From contig JBJEPQ010000063.1 in assembly GCA_051881315.1 (NCBI GenBank), positions 8,033-72,032 of the forward strand: a stretch of DNA of 64,000 bases. The letters run 5' to 3'. The stretch comes from CAG-488 sp051881315 (GTDB lineage Bacteria; Bacillota; Clostridia; Oscillospirales; Acutalibacteraceae). The notes below the pieces were generated by a model. That model saw only the letters and a program-made list of their open reading frames with translations, was not told the origin of the DNA and made no database searches. Position numbers and translations under genes: made by a program. Of this stretch, positions 24,276-32,675 are shown in pieces; the first letter of the stretch is position 1, and each line of letters begins with the position of its first letter.

Positions 24276-25790
24276 TTACGGCGTAATACTTCCTGTCGCA
24301 ACCTGAAGAATAATGAGTGCGTCCGAGGAATTGATGTGGCCGTCACCGTTTACATCGGCGTGGAGCCTGACTGTTTCCGACTGGGACAGGGTGGAAAAGC
24401 CTGTGGTATGCTTGAGAACAGCCATTGCGTCAAAGGAATTTGTATAACCGTCACCGTTTACGTCGCCCGTTGCCTTTGCCACGGTTGTGTTGGTCGACAT
24501 TGAAGTGTGACATTTGGAACATTCCTTATGCTTGAGACCTGTGCTGTAAATTGACGGATATTTTGTAAACACCCAAACAACATTGTGTCCCGTTGCTTTA
24601 ATTGTCTCGGTATAGCTTGCGCCGCAGGAACAGGTGTATTTTGCCGTTCCGTCCTTTGTGCAGGTAGCCGCCTTGGTTACTTCCTTTGTATAGGAATGAA
24701 CGTGAGTTTTGCTCCAAACCGCATAAAGAGTAACGCCGGCGTTTGCGGAATATGTGCTTCCGGGGTTGTAATCGGTGCCCGTTCCGTCGGACTTTGTGTT
24801 CCAGCATTTGAAATCATATCCCGAACGGCTCGGCTTCGCCGAGGAGAGAGTGAGGTTCACTCCGTAGGTTTTGGTCTGAGCCGCAGGTGCGCCGCTTCCG
24901 CCGTTAGCGTTGTAAGTAACGCTGTATGTGTTCGGCTTCCACTGTGCATATAAAACTACCGAACAGCTTCCGTTTTTAATATTGGAGCTGAGGTCGCTCG
25001 GCTTAACTGTATTGTCCTGATCGCTGAATACCTTTCCGCCCGACTGCTGAGTTCCCCAGCCGGCGAAGGTGTAGCCTGTCTTGTAAATGCCGAAGCCTGA
25101 CGCATCGCAAAGTCCGTATGGCAATGCGTTATTATATGTCCATTTCTGGGCAAAGCGTGTGTTTCCGCTGATCTGGTAAATCTCGTTTGAAACAATCTTG
25201 TATTTTGACGAGTTGATAGAAGCACCGTTTACATTAAAATAGACGGACAGTATCTTTGCGGTGCTGTTGTCGCTTGAGGAATTGATATGCACGCAGTACA
25301 TCGTCCAGTTTATTGCTCCGCATTCGGGACAACCCCATGAGATGTAGGTCGTGGTATTGTGGTGAGCGTTGTTGTGAGCATAGTCCGTCATTCTGCCGCT
25401 TGAATCGTTTCCTCCGCAGAGAATGGCGTGCTGAAAGCTCTTGCAGCTGTTGCAGTAATAGAATACGGGATCGGCGGCCGAAAGCTTACCGACATTGTCT
25501 GACATATATATGTACGGGCCGTCCGTGCTGAGAACATATGAAGTGCCGTATGTGCCCTTGAGAGCATTGTAAAGATTATAAACCGAACGCTCCATTACAT
25601 TGATTCCGCCTGCTTTGAGGCAGTTGGAAACATAACCGGCACACATTTCAATTCCGTTGTTCCATGTTTCTTCCGCATACCTGAGAGCGGCGTTACGATT
25701 GTAATCTACTGCGTTTGCGCTGAGATTTCCGACAGGGAAAACAGCAAGCATAAGCGTCAATGTTAATAATACGGATATTACTCTTTTCAT
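24276..25790 (-). CDS. Secreted dockerin-bearing protein with amidase_6-like domain and B-repeat modules
   Basis: Signal peptide (about residues 1-27), then a domain starting YNRNAALRYAEETWN that resembles the putative amidase_6 family (Cys in CAGYVSNCLKAGG, later His-rich DYAHNNAHHN). Two Listeria-Bacteroides B-repeat-like modules follow, ending in YAQW and YAVW. Next comes a Cys-pair segment of the TCTKDGTAKYTCSCG type, and a C-terminal type-I dockerin with two calcium loops (GDVNGDGYTNSFD and ADVNGDGHINSSD). Dockerins bind cohesins on scaffoldins, so the protein may belong to a cellulosome-like complex or be surface bound. The amidase call is tentative. It has its own promoter and a tandem TGTAAC site next to the -35. 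Confidence 0.8.
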   Translation of the reverse strand: MKRVISVLLTLTLMLAVFPVGNLSANAVDYNRNAALRYAEETWNNGIEMCAGYVSNCLKAGGINVMERSVYNLYNALKGTYGTSYVLSTDGPYIYMSDNVGKLSAADPVFYYCNSCKSFQHAILCGGNDSSGRMTDYAHNNAHHNTTTYISWGCPECGAINWTMYCVHINSSSDNSTAKILSVYFNVNGASINSSKYKIVSNEIYQISGNTRFAQKWTYNNALPYGLCDASGFGIYKTGYTFAGWGTQQSGGKVFSDQDNTVKPSDLSSNIKNGSCSVVLYAQWKPNTYSVTYNANGGSGAPAAQTKTYGVNLTLSSAKPSRSGYDFKCWNTKSDGTGTDYNPGSTYSANAGVTLYAVWSKTHVHSYTKEVTKAATCTKDGTAKYTCSCGASYTETIKATGHNVVWVFTKYPSIYSTGLKHKECSKCHTSMSTNTTVAKATGDVNGDGYTNSFDAMAVLKHTTGFSTLSQSETVRLHADVNGDGHINSSDALIILQVATGSITP

Positions 25791-25838
25791 ATTCCTTCCT
25801 CCGGGAAAAAGGTTAAGCGGTGGATAAATGATGCTTTA

Positions 25839-25887
25839 ATTATAACAGGAAAATGAATAATTGTCAATAAGTTACAACAAGTTACAA
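25839..25887 (-). promoter_or_regulatory. Promoter of the dockerin-protein gene with tandem TGTAAC boxes
   Basis: On the minus strand TTGACA (25867-25862) and TATAAT (25844-25839) have a 17-base spacer. Directly upstream of the -35, two TGTAAC boxes repeat every 10 bases (plus strand GTTACAACAA then GTTACAAAAT, 25871-25890). This is the layout of a response-regulator activator site. Confidence 0.7.
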
Positions 25888-26155
25888 AATTTTGGTTCAA
25901 AATGCCGGAAAGGTGTTCTTTATTATGGTATATATAGCGGCTAATATTTTTTGAGGCTGTTGAATAAGAATAAAAGTAACAGAAAAGGCTGTGTCTGTAA
26001 CTTTTTGTAACTTTTTAGGTTTTGCACAAAATTTTCAGCCGCATTAGGGTGTCAAATGCCGTTTTTTGGCATAAATCGAGCGATTAACCTTTGATTTTGC
26101 TTTTTTAATAAAAAAATAATTGTGAAAAGTAAACAAAATCAATTTCGTTTTTTAT

Positions 26156-26184
26156 TTGACAAATTGGCTATGACTTACTATAAT
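26156..26184 (+). promoter_or_regulatory. Promoter of the G5/3D-domain protein gene
   Basis: TTGACA at 26156-26161 and TATAAT at 26179-26184, spacer 17, both perfect. Confidence 0.8.
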
Positions 26185-26271
26185 AGGCGGCGTTGGTTAC
26201 AAACTAACTGAAAAAAACGGGCTTTGCCCTAAATAAAGCGGATAATTATCCGTATAAAAGGAGCTTCCGAA

Positions 26272-27519
26272 ATGGAAACATTGAAGAAAATCGGCAAGAT
26301 GATTTCAAAATCAAAGATCAGAGTAATTTCTCTGACTCTTGTTGTTTGTTTCATCGCAGCAACAATCTATGCTGCCGCCGCAAACTCATATTCGGTAAAG
26401 ATCATTGCAGACGACAATGAAATCAATATTGTAACTCTCAGAGAAAACGCAGAGGACATTCTTTCTCAGGCAAACGTTCAGGTCAATAAGGGCGACGTTG
26501 TTGATCTTTCCGATTTCTCAAGCGGATCAAAGTCGACCATCACGGTTTACAGAGCTTGCTCCGTTACGGTTTACGACAACTCCGAGAACGGCGTTCAGTA
26601 TCCTGCCGTCGGCTCGGTTGAAAGCTCGCTTGAAAGAAACGGAATAATCCTTAAAGACGGCGACGAGCTGAGCTGTAACAGAGAAGATGTTGTTTACGAG
26701 GGAATGGAGATCGTAATTTCCAGAGCTTTCCCCGTAACGGTCATTGCGGACGGCGAGACCTATAAGCTCAATATGGCTACGGGTACCGTTGCAGACGCAC
26801 TTGACAAGGCGGTTGTTACTATCGACGATGACGATATCATCTCCGCTTCGCTCGATACACCGCTCACAAAGAATATGAAGATCAAGGTTTCAAGAGTAAC
26901 CTTTAAGGAAAGAACGGCAGACGAGGTTCTTCCCTACACAACCCAGAAGAAGAATAACGCAAGCCTTTACACAGATCAGTCAAAGACAATTCAGAAGGGT
27001 GTAAACGGACGTCAGACCGTCACCTATAAGGACAAATATGTTGACGGCAAGCTTGTTGAGTCCGTCAAGGTCAATTCAGTAGTTACAAAGGCTGCAACCG
27101 AGCGTATTCTTGAGGTCGGCACAAAGAGACGTCCAACCGTAAGCGCATCGGGCTTCAATACAATTTCATGGCTTCAGCCGCCGTCAAGCCTTCAGATCAC
27201 AAAGAGCGGCGTTCCCACATCATACAAGAGAGTTATCAGAGGAACTGCGTCCGCATATTCGGGCGGCGGAGTTACCGCAACGGGTAAGTCGGTAAAGCCG
27301 GGTTACATTGCGGTCAACCCCAACCAGATCCCCTACGGTACAAAGATGTGGATCGTTTCCGATGACGGAGCATACGTTTACGGCTACGCTTCGGCAGAGG
27401 ATACAGGCGGATTTATCTACTGGACCGGCAGCAGCTCGACTGTCTGTGACCTATACTTCTCAACCGAGGGACAGGCAAGCGCATTCGGCAGACGAGGCGT
27501 TACAATCTATATTCTCTGA
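26272..27519 (+). CDS. YabE/RpfB-like cell-wall protein with DUF348, G5 and 3D domains
   Basis: Membrane-anchored or secreted protein acting on or in the cell wall. A single hydrophobic helix (about residues 18-37) is followed by ubiquitin-like DUF348 repeats (YSVKIIADDNEINIVTLRENAEDIL, PVTVIADGETYKLNMATGTVADAL) to about residue 205. A G5 domain follows near 215-290 and a C-terminal 3D domain (about 325-415) with conserved acidic positions in ATGKSVKPG, NPNQIPYGTKMWI and ASAEDTGG. The 3D fold is related to lytic transglycosylases of the MltA type. Length 415 is typical for clostridial YabE-like proteins. ATG 26272 follows AAAGGAG. A UUCG-loop terminator follows. Confidence 0.9.
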   Translation: METLKKIGKMISKSKIRVISLTLVVCFIAATIYAAAANSYSVKIIADDNEINIVTLRENAEDILSQANVQVNKGDVVDLSDFSSGSKSTITVYRACSVTVYDNSENGVQYPAVGSVESSLERNGIILKDGDELSCNREDVVYEGMEIVISRAFPVTVIADGETYKLNMATGTVADALDKAVVTIDDDDIISASLDTPLTKNMKIKVSRVTFKERTADEVLPYTTQKKNNASLYTDQSKTIQKGVNGRQTVTYKDKYVDGKLVESVKVNSVVTKAATERILEVGTKRRPTVSASGFNTISWLQPPSSLQITKSGVPTSYKRVIRGTASAYSGGGVTATGKSVKPGYIAVNPNQIPYGTKMWIVSDDGAYVYGYASAEDTGGFIYWTGSSSTVCDLYFSTEGQASAFGRRGVTIYIL

Positions 27520-27536
27520 TCAAATTAAAGAGTTTG

Positions 27537-27571
27537 CACCCTCTTCTTCGGGAGAGGGTGTTCTTCTTGGC
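27537..27571 (+). terminator. Terminator with UUCG tetraloop
   Basis: CACCCTCTTC (27537-27546), loop TTCG, GGAGAGGGTG (27551-27560), then TTCTTCTT. Confidence 0.75.
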
Positions 27572-27577
27572 TTGCAG

Positions 27578-27600
27578 TTGTTTAGATTTTAGACGATTAA
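27578..27600. repeat. Short copy of the TTAGAC intergenic repeat
   Basis: TTTAGATTTTAGACGATTAA matches units of the repeat blocks at 1404-1443 and 5167-5212. Confidence 0.5.
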
Positions 27601-27648
27601 ACCTTAAAGTTTGTAAAAACCTTGTCAGCCGTAAATGATTGTTTTTCC

Positions 27649-27676
27649 TTGCAACATTTTTAATTTGTGATATAAT
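27649..27676 (+). promoter_or_regulatory. Promoter of the YczE-like membrane protein gene
   Basis: TTGCAA at 27649-27654 and TATAAT at 27671-27676, spacer 16. Confidence 0.6.
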
Positions 27677-27703
27677 GGTTGAAAATGTTTTTCGGAGGAT
27701 TTT

Positions 27704-28402
27704 ATGTCGGGCAAAAAAATTACACTTCATTCGGAATTTACATATGCTGCGTCAATTATTCTGCTGTCTTTTGCCGTTGCGATGGTCAGTGCCGCTGATT
27801 TCGGTGTTTCAATGATTGTTGCGCCTGCTTACATAATCAGCCAAAAGCTGAGCTTCCTTTCTTTCGGTCAGGGCGAATATCTTGTTCAAAGCATATTGTT
27901 TATTGTTTTCTGCATACTGATGAAAAAGGTGAAGCTCGTTTATTTCAGCTCGTTTGCAACGTGTCTTATTTACGGAGCTGTGCTTGACCTGTGGCGCACG
28001 GTGATTCCCGTTCTTAATCCTGAGCTCACGGCTCCCGGCTCAATGTCAATGTGGCTTCGTATAGTTCTCTTTTCCGCAGGAATGTTGCTGACCTCATTTT
28101 CCGTTATGCTCTGCTACAAGACTTATCTGTATCCGCAGGTGTACGACTTCTTCGTCAAAGGAGTAAGTGAAAAATACGGCAGAGACAGGACTAAGTTCAA
28201 AATTGCCTTTGATTTCAGCTGTCTTGCCCTGTCCTGCATACTCACCTTTGTTTTTTTCAGGAAATTGGTGGGAGTGGGAGTCGGCACACTCATTATGACG
28301 GCTCTCAACGGATTTGTTATCGGCTTTTTCGACAGGCTTTTTGATAAATATGTTGATCTCAAGCCTCTTTTTCCGAAATTTGCCGCAAAGTTTGATTTAT
28401 AA
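27704..28402 (+). CDS. YczE/DUF6198-like integral membrane protein
   Basis: A 232-residue protein with about five or six membrane segments. Features shared with the YczE/YitT-like group are the GVSMIVAPAYIIS segment near residues 30-45, short basic loops, and the late GVGVGTLIMTALNGFVIGFFDR segment. The function of this family is not established. It has its own promoter and a GGAGG ribosome site, and lies alone between the wall protein and a lipoprotein. Confidence 0.7.
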   Translation: MSGKKITLHSEFTYAASIILLSFAVAMVSAADFGVSMIVAPAYIISQKLSFLSFGQGEYLVQSILFIVFCILMKKVKLVYFSSFATCLIYGAVLDLWRTVIPVLNPELTAPGSMSMWLRIVLFSAGMLLTSFSVMLCYKTYLYPQVYDFFVKGVSEKYGRDRTKFKIAFDFSCLALSCILTFVFFRKLVGVGVGTLIMTALNGFVIGFFDRLFDKYVDLKPLFPKFAAKFDL

Positions 28403-28433
28403 AATCGTTATAAAGAATTAACAAATAATTCAC

Positions 28434-28462
28434 TTGAAATTACGGCTGAAATGTTGTATGCT
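28434..28462 (+). promoter_or_regulatory. Possible promoter of the lipoprotein-SDR pair
   Basis: TTGAAA at 28434-28439 and TATGCT at 28457-28462, spacer 17; the -10 is weak. Confidence 0.4.
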
Positions 28463-28524
28463 TATATCACAGGGAAACGATGAATATGAATTGTTTTCTC
28501 AGATACATACGGAGGTATAATACT

Positions 28525-29463
28525 ATGAAAAAAAGTTTATGTATAGTTCTTTCGGCACTTATGATTGCCGTTTCCTTTGCCGCCTGCGGTAAAAAGATTG
28601 TCAACGAAAACACTACTACCAAGGTTGATGAAAACGGCTCTGCTTACGTCGAGGTCACCGATAAGGACGGAAAAACAGTCACTTCGGTTCTTTCCGATAA
28701 GGAAAAATCAGAGATCGAAAAGCAGGCCGAAAAGAGCAACGCAAAGACAACGACGATGGATGCATTAAAGGCTTCCGAGGCTTTATCTCAAATTGGCAAC
28801 GATTTGTCGGGAATGGCTAATTTGGATGAGGAGAATTTCCAGTCCGATAAGGAAGCTCTTGTTAAACCGGGTACGGATATCAAGAAAACAAGTCTGCGTG
28901 ACGATGTAATCGTCAAGGCGTTGGAGTCCGGAAAGTTTACTTTGAATATGACGCTCAAAGCGGCTAACGGCGAGGACACTCCCGTAACTCTTGTTGTAAA
29001 TAGCAAAAAAATGGCGGCGGATATGTCTATGCCTTTGCAGGGTTCAAATGCGGATCATCTAAAGGTCAGAATGATTATTGATGGTGACTCCGTTTATGCA
29101 GTTTTGCCGGACTACAAATGGTATTTCCAAATTCCGTCCGATGATATCGGCAGTATGGATGAGCTGAAAAATATTACAAGCTCCGACGGAACATATGTCG
29201 GTTCAACAAAGGTTAAGATCAACGGTGAGGATCATACATGCGAGGAATACAAATCCTCAGACGGAACTGTAATCAAATATTATTTCAACAGCAAAAATGA
29301 GTGGAAACGTGTGGAGGGCATCAACGGTGACGAGGTTGCAATCTATGAAATCTCTTCATTCTCAAACAAGGCTGACGAGAGTATGTTCTCACTCAAGGGA
29401 TATGCAGATATGTCGCCTCTGCTCGGACAGATGGATATGGTAACAACAACGAAGAAAAAGTAA
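28525..29463 (+). CDS. Lipoprotein of unknown function
   Basis: A 312-residue lipoprotein: MKKSL start, hydrophobic core, and lipobox ending at Cys21 (FAAC). ATG 28525 follows GGAGG; an in-frame ATG 45 bases upstream would spoil the signal peptide. The mature part begins with a charged, K/E/T-rich segment and continues into a beta-rich domain (about 120-300) with LPDYKWYFQIP and EEYKSSDGTVIKYYFNSKNEWKRVEG. This resembles the LolA-like outer-lipoprotein-sorting fold seen in many clostridial lipoproteins, but that is a weak impression. Its stop overlaps the next gene's start by one base. Confidence 0.75.
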   Translation: MKKSLCIVLSALMIAVSFAACGKKIVNENTTTKVDENGSAYVEVTDKDGKTVTSVLSDKEKSEIEKQAEKSNAKTTTMDALKASEALSQIGNDLSGMANLDEENFQSDKEALVKPGTDIKKTSLRDDVIVKALESGKFTLNMTLKAANGEDTPVTLVVNSKKMAADMSMPLQGSNADHLKVRMIIDGDSVYAVLPDYKWYFQIPSDDIGSMDELKNITSSDGTYVGSTKVKINGEDHTCEEYKSSDGTVIKYYFNSKNEWKRVEGINGDEVAIYEISSFSNKADESMFSLKGYADMSPLLGQMDMVTTTKKK

Positions 29464-30191
29464 TGAGAAACGTACTGATAACAGGCTCTGCGAGGGGCAT
29501 TGGCGCACAGACGGCGAAGCTCTTTGCCGCAGAGGGATACAATGTAATCGTAAATTACAACACAAGTGAAAAAGAGGCCGCTGAGACTTGTCGTGAGATA
29601 AGGCTCGGCGGCGGCAATTCTGTAATGATACAGGCGGATGTTTCCAAGCGAAGCGAAGCCGAAAGACTTTTTGCCGAAGCTAAAAGGGAGTTCGGAGCGA
29701 TTGATACGATTGTGAATAATGCAGGCATAGCGCAGATTAAGCTTTTCACCGATGTCACCGATGAGGACTACGACAGAATGTTTGACTGCAATGTCAGGAG
29801 CGTTTTCAACTGCTGTCAGCTTGCTCTGCCCGATATGATACACAATAAATTCGGCAGGATAATCAACGTTTCCTCTATGTGGGGAATTGCGGGAGCGTCC
29901 TGTGAGGTTATCTATTCTGCGTCAAAATCGGCGATAATCGGCTTTACCAAGGCTTTGGCAAGGGAGGTTGCTCCGTCGGGAATAACCGTTAATGCGGTTG
30001 CGCCCGGAGTTATCGACACCCCGATGAACGGCGGATTTGACAGAGAAACCGTAAATACGCTTGTGGAGGAAACTCCCGTTGGCAGGCTCGGCACACCCGA
30101 AGATGTGGCAAGGGCGATTTTTTTCCTTGCCGATGAAAAATCGGGATTTATCACCGCCCAGACGCTGGGCATTGACGGAGGATTTATTTAA
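29463..30191 (+). CDS. Short-chain dehydrogenase/reductase, FabG-like
   Basis: Classical SDR with the cofactor motif TGSARGIG (residues 7-14), NNAGIA near 82-87, and the catalytic Ser-Tyr-Lys set (NVSSMWG, YSASK). The C-terminal GIDGGFI ending is common in FabG homologues. No other fatty-acid genes are near, so a dedicated fatty-acid role is not implied and the substrate is unknown. It is coupled to the lipoprotein gene (TAATG overlap). Length 242 is typical. Confidence 0.85.
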   Translation: MRNVLITGSARGIGAQTAKLFAAEGYNVIVNYNTSEKEAAETCREIRLGGGNSVMIQADVSKRSEAERLFAEAKREFGAIDTIVNNAGIAQIKLFTDVTDEDYDRMFDCNVRSVFNCCQLALPDMIHNKFGRIINVSSMWGIAGASCEVIYSASKSAIIGFTKALAREVAPSGITVNAVAPGVIDTPMNGGFDRETVNTLVEETPVGRLGTPEDVARAIFFLADEKSGFITAQTLGIDGGFI

Positions 30192-30226
30192 GTTTACGTT
30201 TTTATACATTTTGTAGAAAAAGATTC

Positions 30227-30255
30227 TTGATTTTATTGTTAATATGTGTTAGAAT
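30227..30255 (+). promoter_or_regulatory. Promoter of the zinc-ribbon membrane protein gene
   Basis: TTGATT at 30227-30232 and TAGAAT at 30250-30255, spacer 17. Confidence 0.5.
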
Positions 30256-30284
30256 ATCCCATATACTAAAAGGGAGGAATCCTA

Positions 30285-31115
30285 ATGGCTGTTTGTCCTA
30301 AATGCGGCAGAAAACTTAAACTCACCGATATCAAGCCGACTTGTCCGGGCTGCGGTGTTAATTTGCTTTATTACAAGATTGAAGAAAGACTTGAGGTTGA
30401 CGCTATCAACGCCGAGCTTGAGCACGCAAAAACTCAGAAAAGAGTTGACCGTGCCAAGGACGCGATCTTCGGAACGCCTCTTGCAATAGTCAGAATGGTG
30501 CTTCTTGTGCTCGTTGTCGGAATGTTCTTTGTTCCGCTTGCAACGTTCCATGCGGTAGGCCCTTATTTTGACAATACTTCAACTCTGAACGCACTTGAGA
30601 TTTACAATGCGGTTTCTTCGATCGACTTTGACGGTATGATGGTGCTTGCAGGTTCTCCCGTACTTAAATCAAGCATGATGTTCCTTGCAATCTCCGGTGT
30701 AACAATCATTGTATCCGTGTTCTGCGCTCTGCTTGAGCTGATCTTCAGCTTCCTTTCAAGCTCGCCTCACGGTTTTTCGAGAAACATTATCTTAGCTTCT
30801 CTCGGAATCGTATCCGCAGTTGCATCTCTTATTACATACAACAAGTTCCTTGTAAGTATTCAGGAGGCTCTCGGCGGACTTGTAACAGGCTCTGTTCAGG
30901 TCGGAATTTACCTTGTTATTGCGGCATTTGTGCTTTGCATTGTTATCAACATTATCATCAAGGTAAAGAAATCTCCCGTTAAGTACACCCAGTCATATGT
31001 TGACAGCGTTCCCTATGAGGAGTTTGTCGAGCACTTCGGTGACAAGAAGTACGATATGGCGTCTCTTGAGGCTATCAAGGAAGAAATGGATAAGTACAAG
31101 GTTGTGGAGGAATAA
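30285..31115 (+). CDS. Zinc-ribbon membrane protein of unknown function
   Basis: The N-terminus is a zinc ribbon (Cys4, Cys7, Cys20, Cys23: CPKC and CPGC). Next is a charged helix (YKIEERLEVDAINAELEHAKTQ...), then about four membrane segments between residues 65 and 225 and a cytoplasmic tail. I do not recognise the family beyond 'zinc ribbon plus membrane'. ATG 30285 has a good GGGAGGA site. It is a single-gene unit ending in a strong terminator. Confidence 0.75.
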   Translation: MAVCPKCGRKLKLTDIKPTCPGCGVNLLYYKIEERLEVDAINAELEHAKTQKRVDRAKDAIFGTPLAIVRMVLLVLVVGMFFVPLATFHAVGPYFDNTSTLNALEIYNAVSSIDFDGMMVLAGSPVLKSSMMFLAISGVTIIVSVFCALLELIFSFLSSSPHGFSRNIILASLGIVSAVASLITYNKFLVSIQEALGGLVTGSVQVGIYLVIAAFVLCIVINIIIKVKKSPVKYTQSYVDSVPYEEFVEHFGDKKYDMASLEAIKEEMDKYKVVEE

Positions 31116-31144
31116 TCCGCAGATTTTCTACAAGCATAAAAATA

Positions 31145-31195
31145 ACGGTTATAAAGCTTTCAAGCGTTTTGCTTTGGACTTTATAACCGTTTTTG
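31145..31195. terminator. Terminator between convergent genes
   Basis: 13-bp stem AACGGTTATAAAG (31145-31157) with CTTTATAACCGTT (31180-31192), T-rich on the right and A-rich on the left; can work both ways. Confidence 0.8.
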
Positions 31196-31197
31196 TT

Positions 31198-32073
31198 TTA
31201 TTTCTTGAGCTTTACAAGGTCACGGTAGCTGATAAGTTTAATGTTATGCTCGTCAAACGCCTTGTAAATGTCGGGATCCTTCATTATGAGATATTCCCAG
31301 TAGCGTCTTTCCCATCTGCCCGTGATGGCTTTCATCTCGTCGGTCGGGAGGGCTGGGTGTATGTATGTCTCGCAGAAGCCGTCGGGAATGGCGGTGAGGT
31401 AGTCGATAAAGTTCTTTTTAAACTCATCGTATGAGTCGCCGCTCTCGATGCTTTCGGGGAAGATCAGGTAGTCGGGCATTATAACATTGTTGATCTTGCC
31501 GAACATACCTGAAAAAATGCAGGCCGCCTTGAAAAGCCACATAGGTGTACCCTTTGGGCACTGAGACTCAAGCGGCTTTGAAAACATTCGGAAAGGATAA
31601 CCCTTCTTGCCGCAGATGGCAAGTGTTTTCGGCAGCATTTTCAGCTTGCCGTTAAGTCCGTAAAGTGCGCCCATGTGTGAGTCAACGTGAGACGGCTTCA
31701 TGCCCTTTTTCTCGCAGTATTCGATCTGAGCCAAGGTCTCGGCACAGGCTTCGTCGTATGTGCAGTGAGCTTCAAAATCCTCGCTTTCGGGCCACATTCT
31801 GCCCTCGGGAGTTCTGATGCTCTTGCCGTCCGTGAGAGGTCCCCACGGGAAACGGTCCTTCCACTCGTTAGTGTGTGTCAGGTGTACGCCGATAGCGTAC
31901 TGAGGATGATTTTTTGCAAATTCAATCGCTTCGTCTGCGCCGGGGCAGGGAGTCATAATTGTAGAGGAAAGAAGATTTCCGCTTTCAAAAAGCTCCATGC
32001 AAGCTTCGTTTGCCGAGTGGCAAAGTCCGAAGTCGTCGGCGTTTATAATAAGATATTTACTGATAATTATCAC
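31198..32073 (-). CDS. ChbG/HpnK (YdjC) family carbohydrate deacetylase
   Basis: Metal-dependent deacetylase of chito-oligosaccharide-type substrates. YLIINADDFGLC near the N-terminus carries the catalytic/metal Asp pair, GVHLTHTNEW the first His, and HVDSHMGAL the metal-binding His pair. Length 291 is normal. The start is odd: as read, only GTG 32073 (inside the AGGAG site), ATA, ATT and ATC codons precede the conserved part. ATC 32064 stands eight bases after AGGAG, exactly where an ATG would be expected. Confidence 0.82.
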   Translation of the reverse strand: MIIISKYLIINADDFGLCHSANEACMELFESGNLLSSTIMTPCPGADEAIEFAKNHPQYAIGVHLTHTNEWKDRFPWGPLTDGKSIRTPEGRMWPESEDFEAHCTYDEACAETLAQIEYCEKKGMKPSHVDSHMGALYGLNGKLKMLPKTLAICGKKGYPFRMFSKPLESQCPKGTPMWLFKAACIFSGMFGKINNVIMPDYLIFPESIESGDSYDEFKKNFIDYLTAIPDGFCETYIHPALPTDEMKAITGRWERRYWEYLIMKDPDIYKAFDEHNIKLISYRDLVKLKK

Positions 32074-32218
32074 TCCTGTTTTTTATCCGCAGAAACGGAT
32101 TACGTGGATACATATATATTACTATATCGTTCCAAAAAAAGCAAGCACTTTAAATATACAAACCGCTTGAAAAATATAAACTCTTAATATATAATTTAAT
32201 ATAGAAAGGGTGGTTACC

Positions 32219-32526
32219 GTGAAAAAAATGATATCACCGCCCTCGGTGAAATTCTGATAGATTTTGTACCGAACGGGACGGACGCAGACGTTTTCTTCAA
32301 GGGTGAAAATCTGCATATTCCGTCCGTTGCGGCGAAAACAGTTGATACAACGGGAGCAGGCGATATCTTCTTCGGCACATTTGTCAGCGAGTTTGTCAAA
32401 AGCGGAAAAAGACTTGATGAGCTGACATTTGAAAATGCCGTGGATTTCACGAAAAAAGCAGTATTGATATCGGGTAAAAGCACGGAAAAACACGGCGCAA
32501 TAGCTTCTATCCCGGATATGATCTGA
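32219..32526 (+). pseudogene. Remnant of a PfkB-family sugar kinase (fructokinase-like), internally deleted
   Basis: Codons 32230 onward read DITALGEILIDFVPNG, the conserved start of bacterial fructokinases, and run without a break into KTVDTTGAGDIFFG, the conserved C-terminal catalytic/anion-hole motif, and on to TGA at 32526. The roughly 200 residues that normally separate these are missing. The initiator is also out of frame: GTG at 32219 is one base off, as if an A had been lost or gained in the A run at 32222-32228. The product would lack the substrate site, so this is a decayed gene with a clean in-frame internal deletion. Confidence 0.85.
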
Positions 32527-32621
32527 TTATTTTTTATATGTAAAATGAAAGTTCCGTCAGGGGTATATCGATAAATGCAATACCGATATGAGAAAGAGGC
32601 AATTCCCAAAACGAGAAAACT

Positions 32622-32639
32622 TTGATAAAATAATAACAA
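32622..32639 (+). promoter_or_regulatory. Rex-like operator upstream of rex
   Basis: TTGATAA-AATA-ATAACAA matches the Rex consensus TTGTTAA-N4-TTAACAA at 12 of 14 specified positions. It lies 37 bases before the rex start codon, where autoregulation by the NADH-responsive repressor is common. Confidence 0.65.
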
Positions 32640-32675
32640 AGAAAGGAACGGTATGCGTTCACGGGAGGTGTCAGC

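Larger units (their letters stand above)
25791..26271. other. Intergenic region between dockerin protein and G5/3D protein
   Basis: Holds the divergent promoters listed separately, the TGTAAC pair at 25871-25890, a second pair in the opposite orientation at 25996-26011 (TGTAAC-TTTT-TGTAAC), and a single GTTACAAACTAAC near 26196-26208. No open frame with a ribosome site and no terminator was seen. The rest is AT-rich. Confidence 0.6.

Noticed and set aside
25996..26011. Exact WalR box
   Set aside because: The two TGTAAC boxes are separated by four bases rather than five, so the consensus is not met exactly; kept only as a WalR-like suggestion.
26185..26271. c-di-AMP (ydaO-type) riboswitch upstream of the G5/3D protein
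   Set aside because: Such leaders are common for this protein family, but the space between promoter and start is under 90 bases and the conserved blocks are absent.
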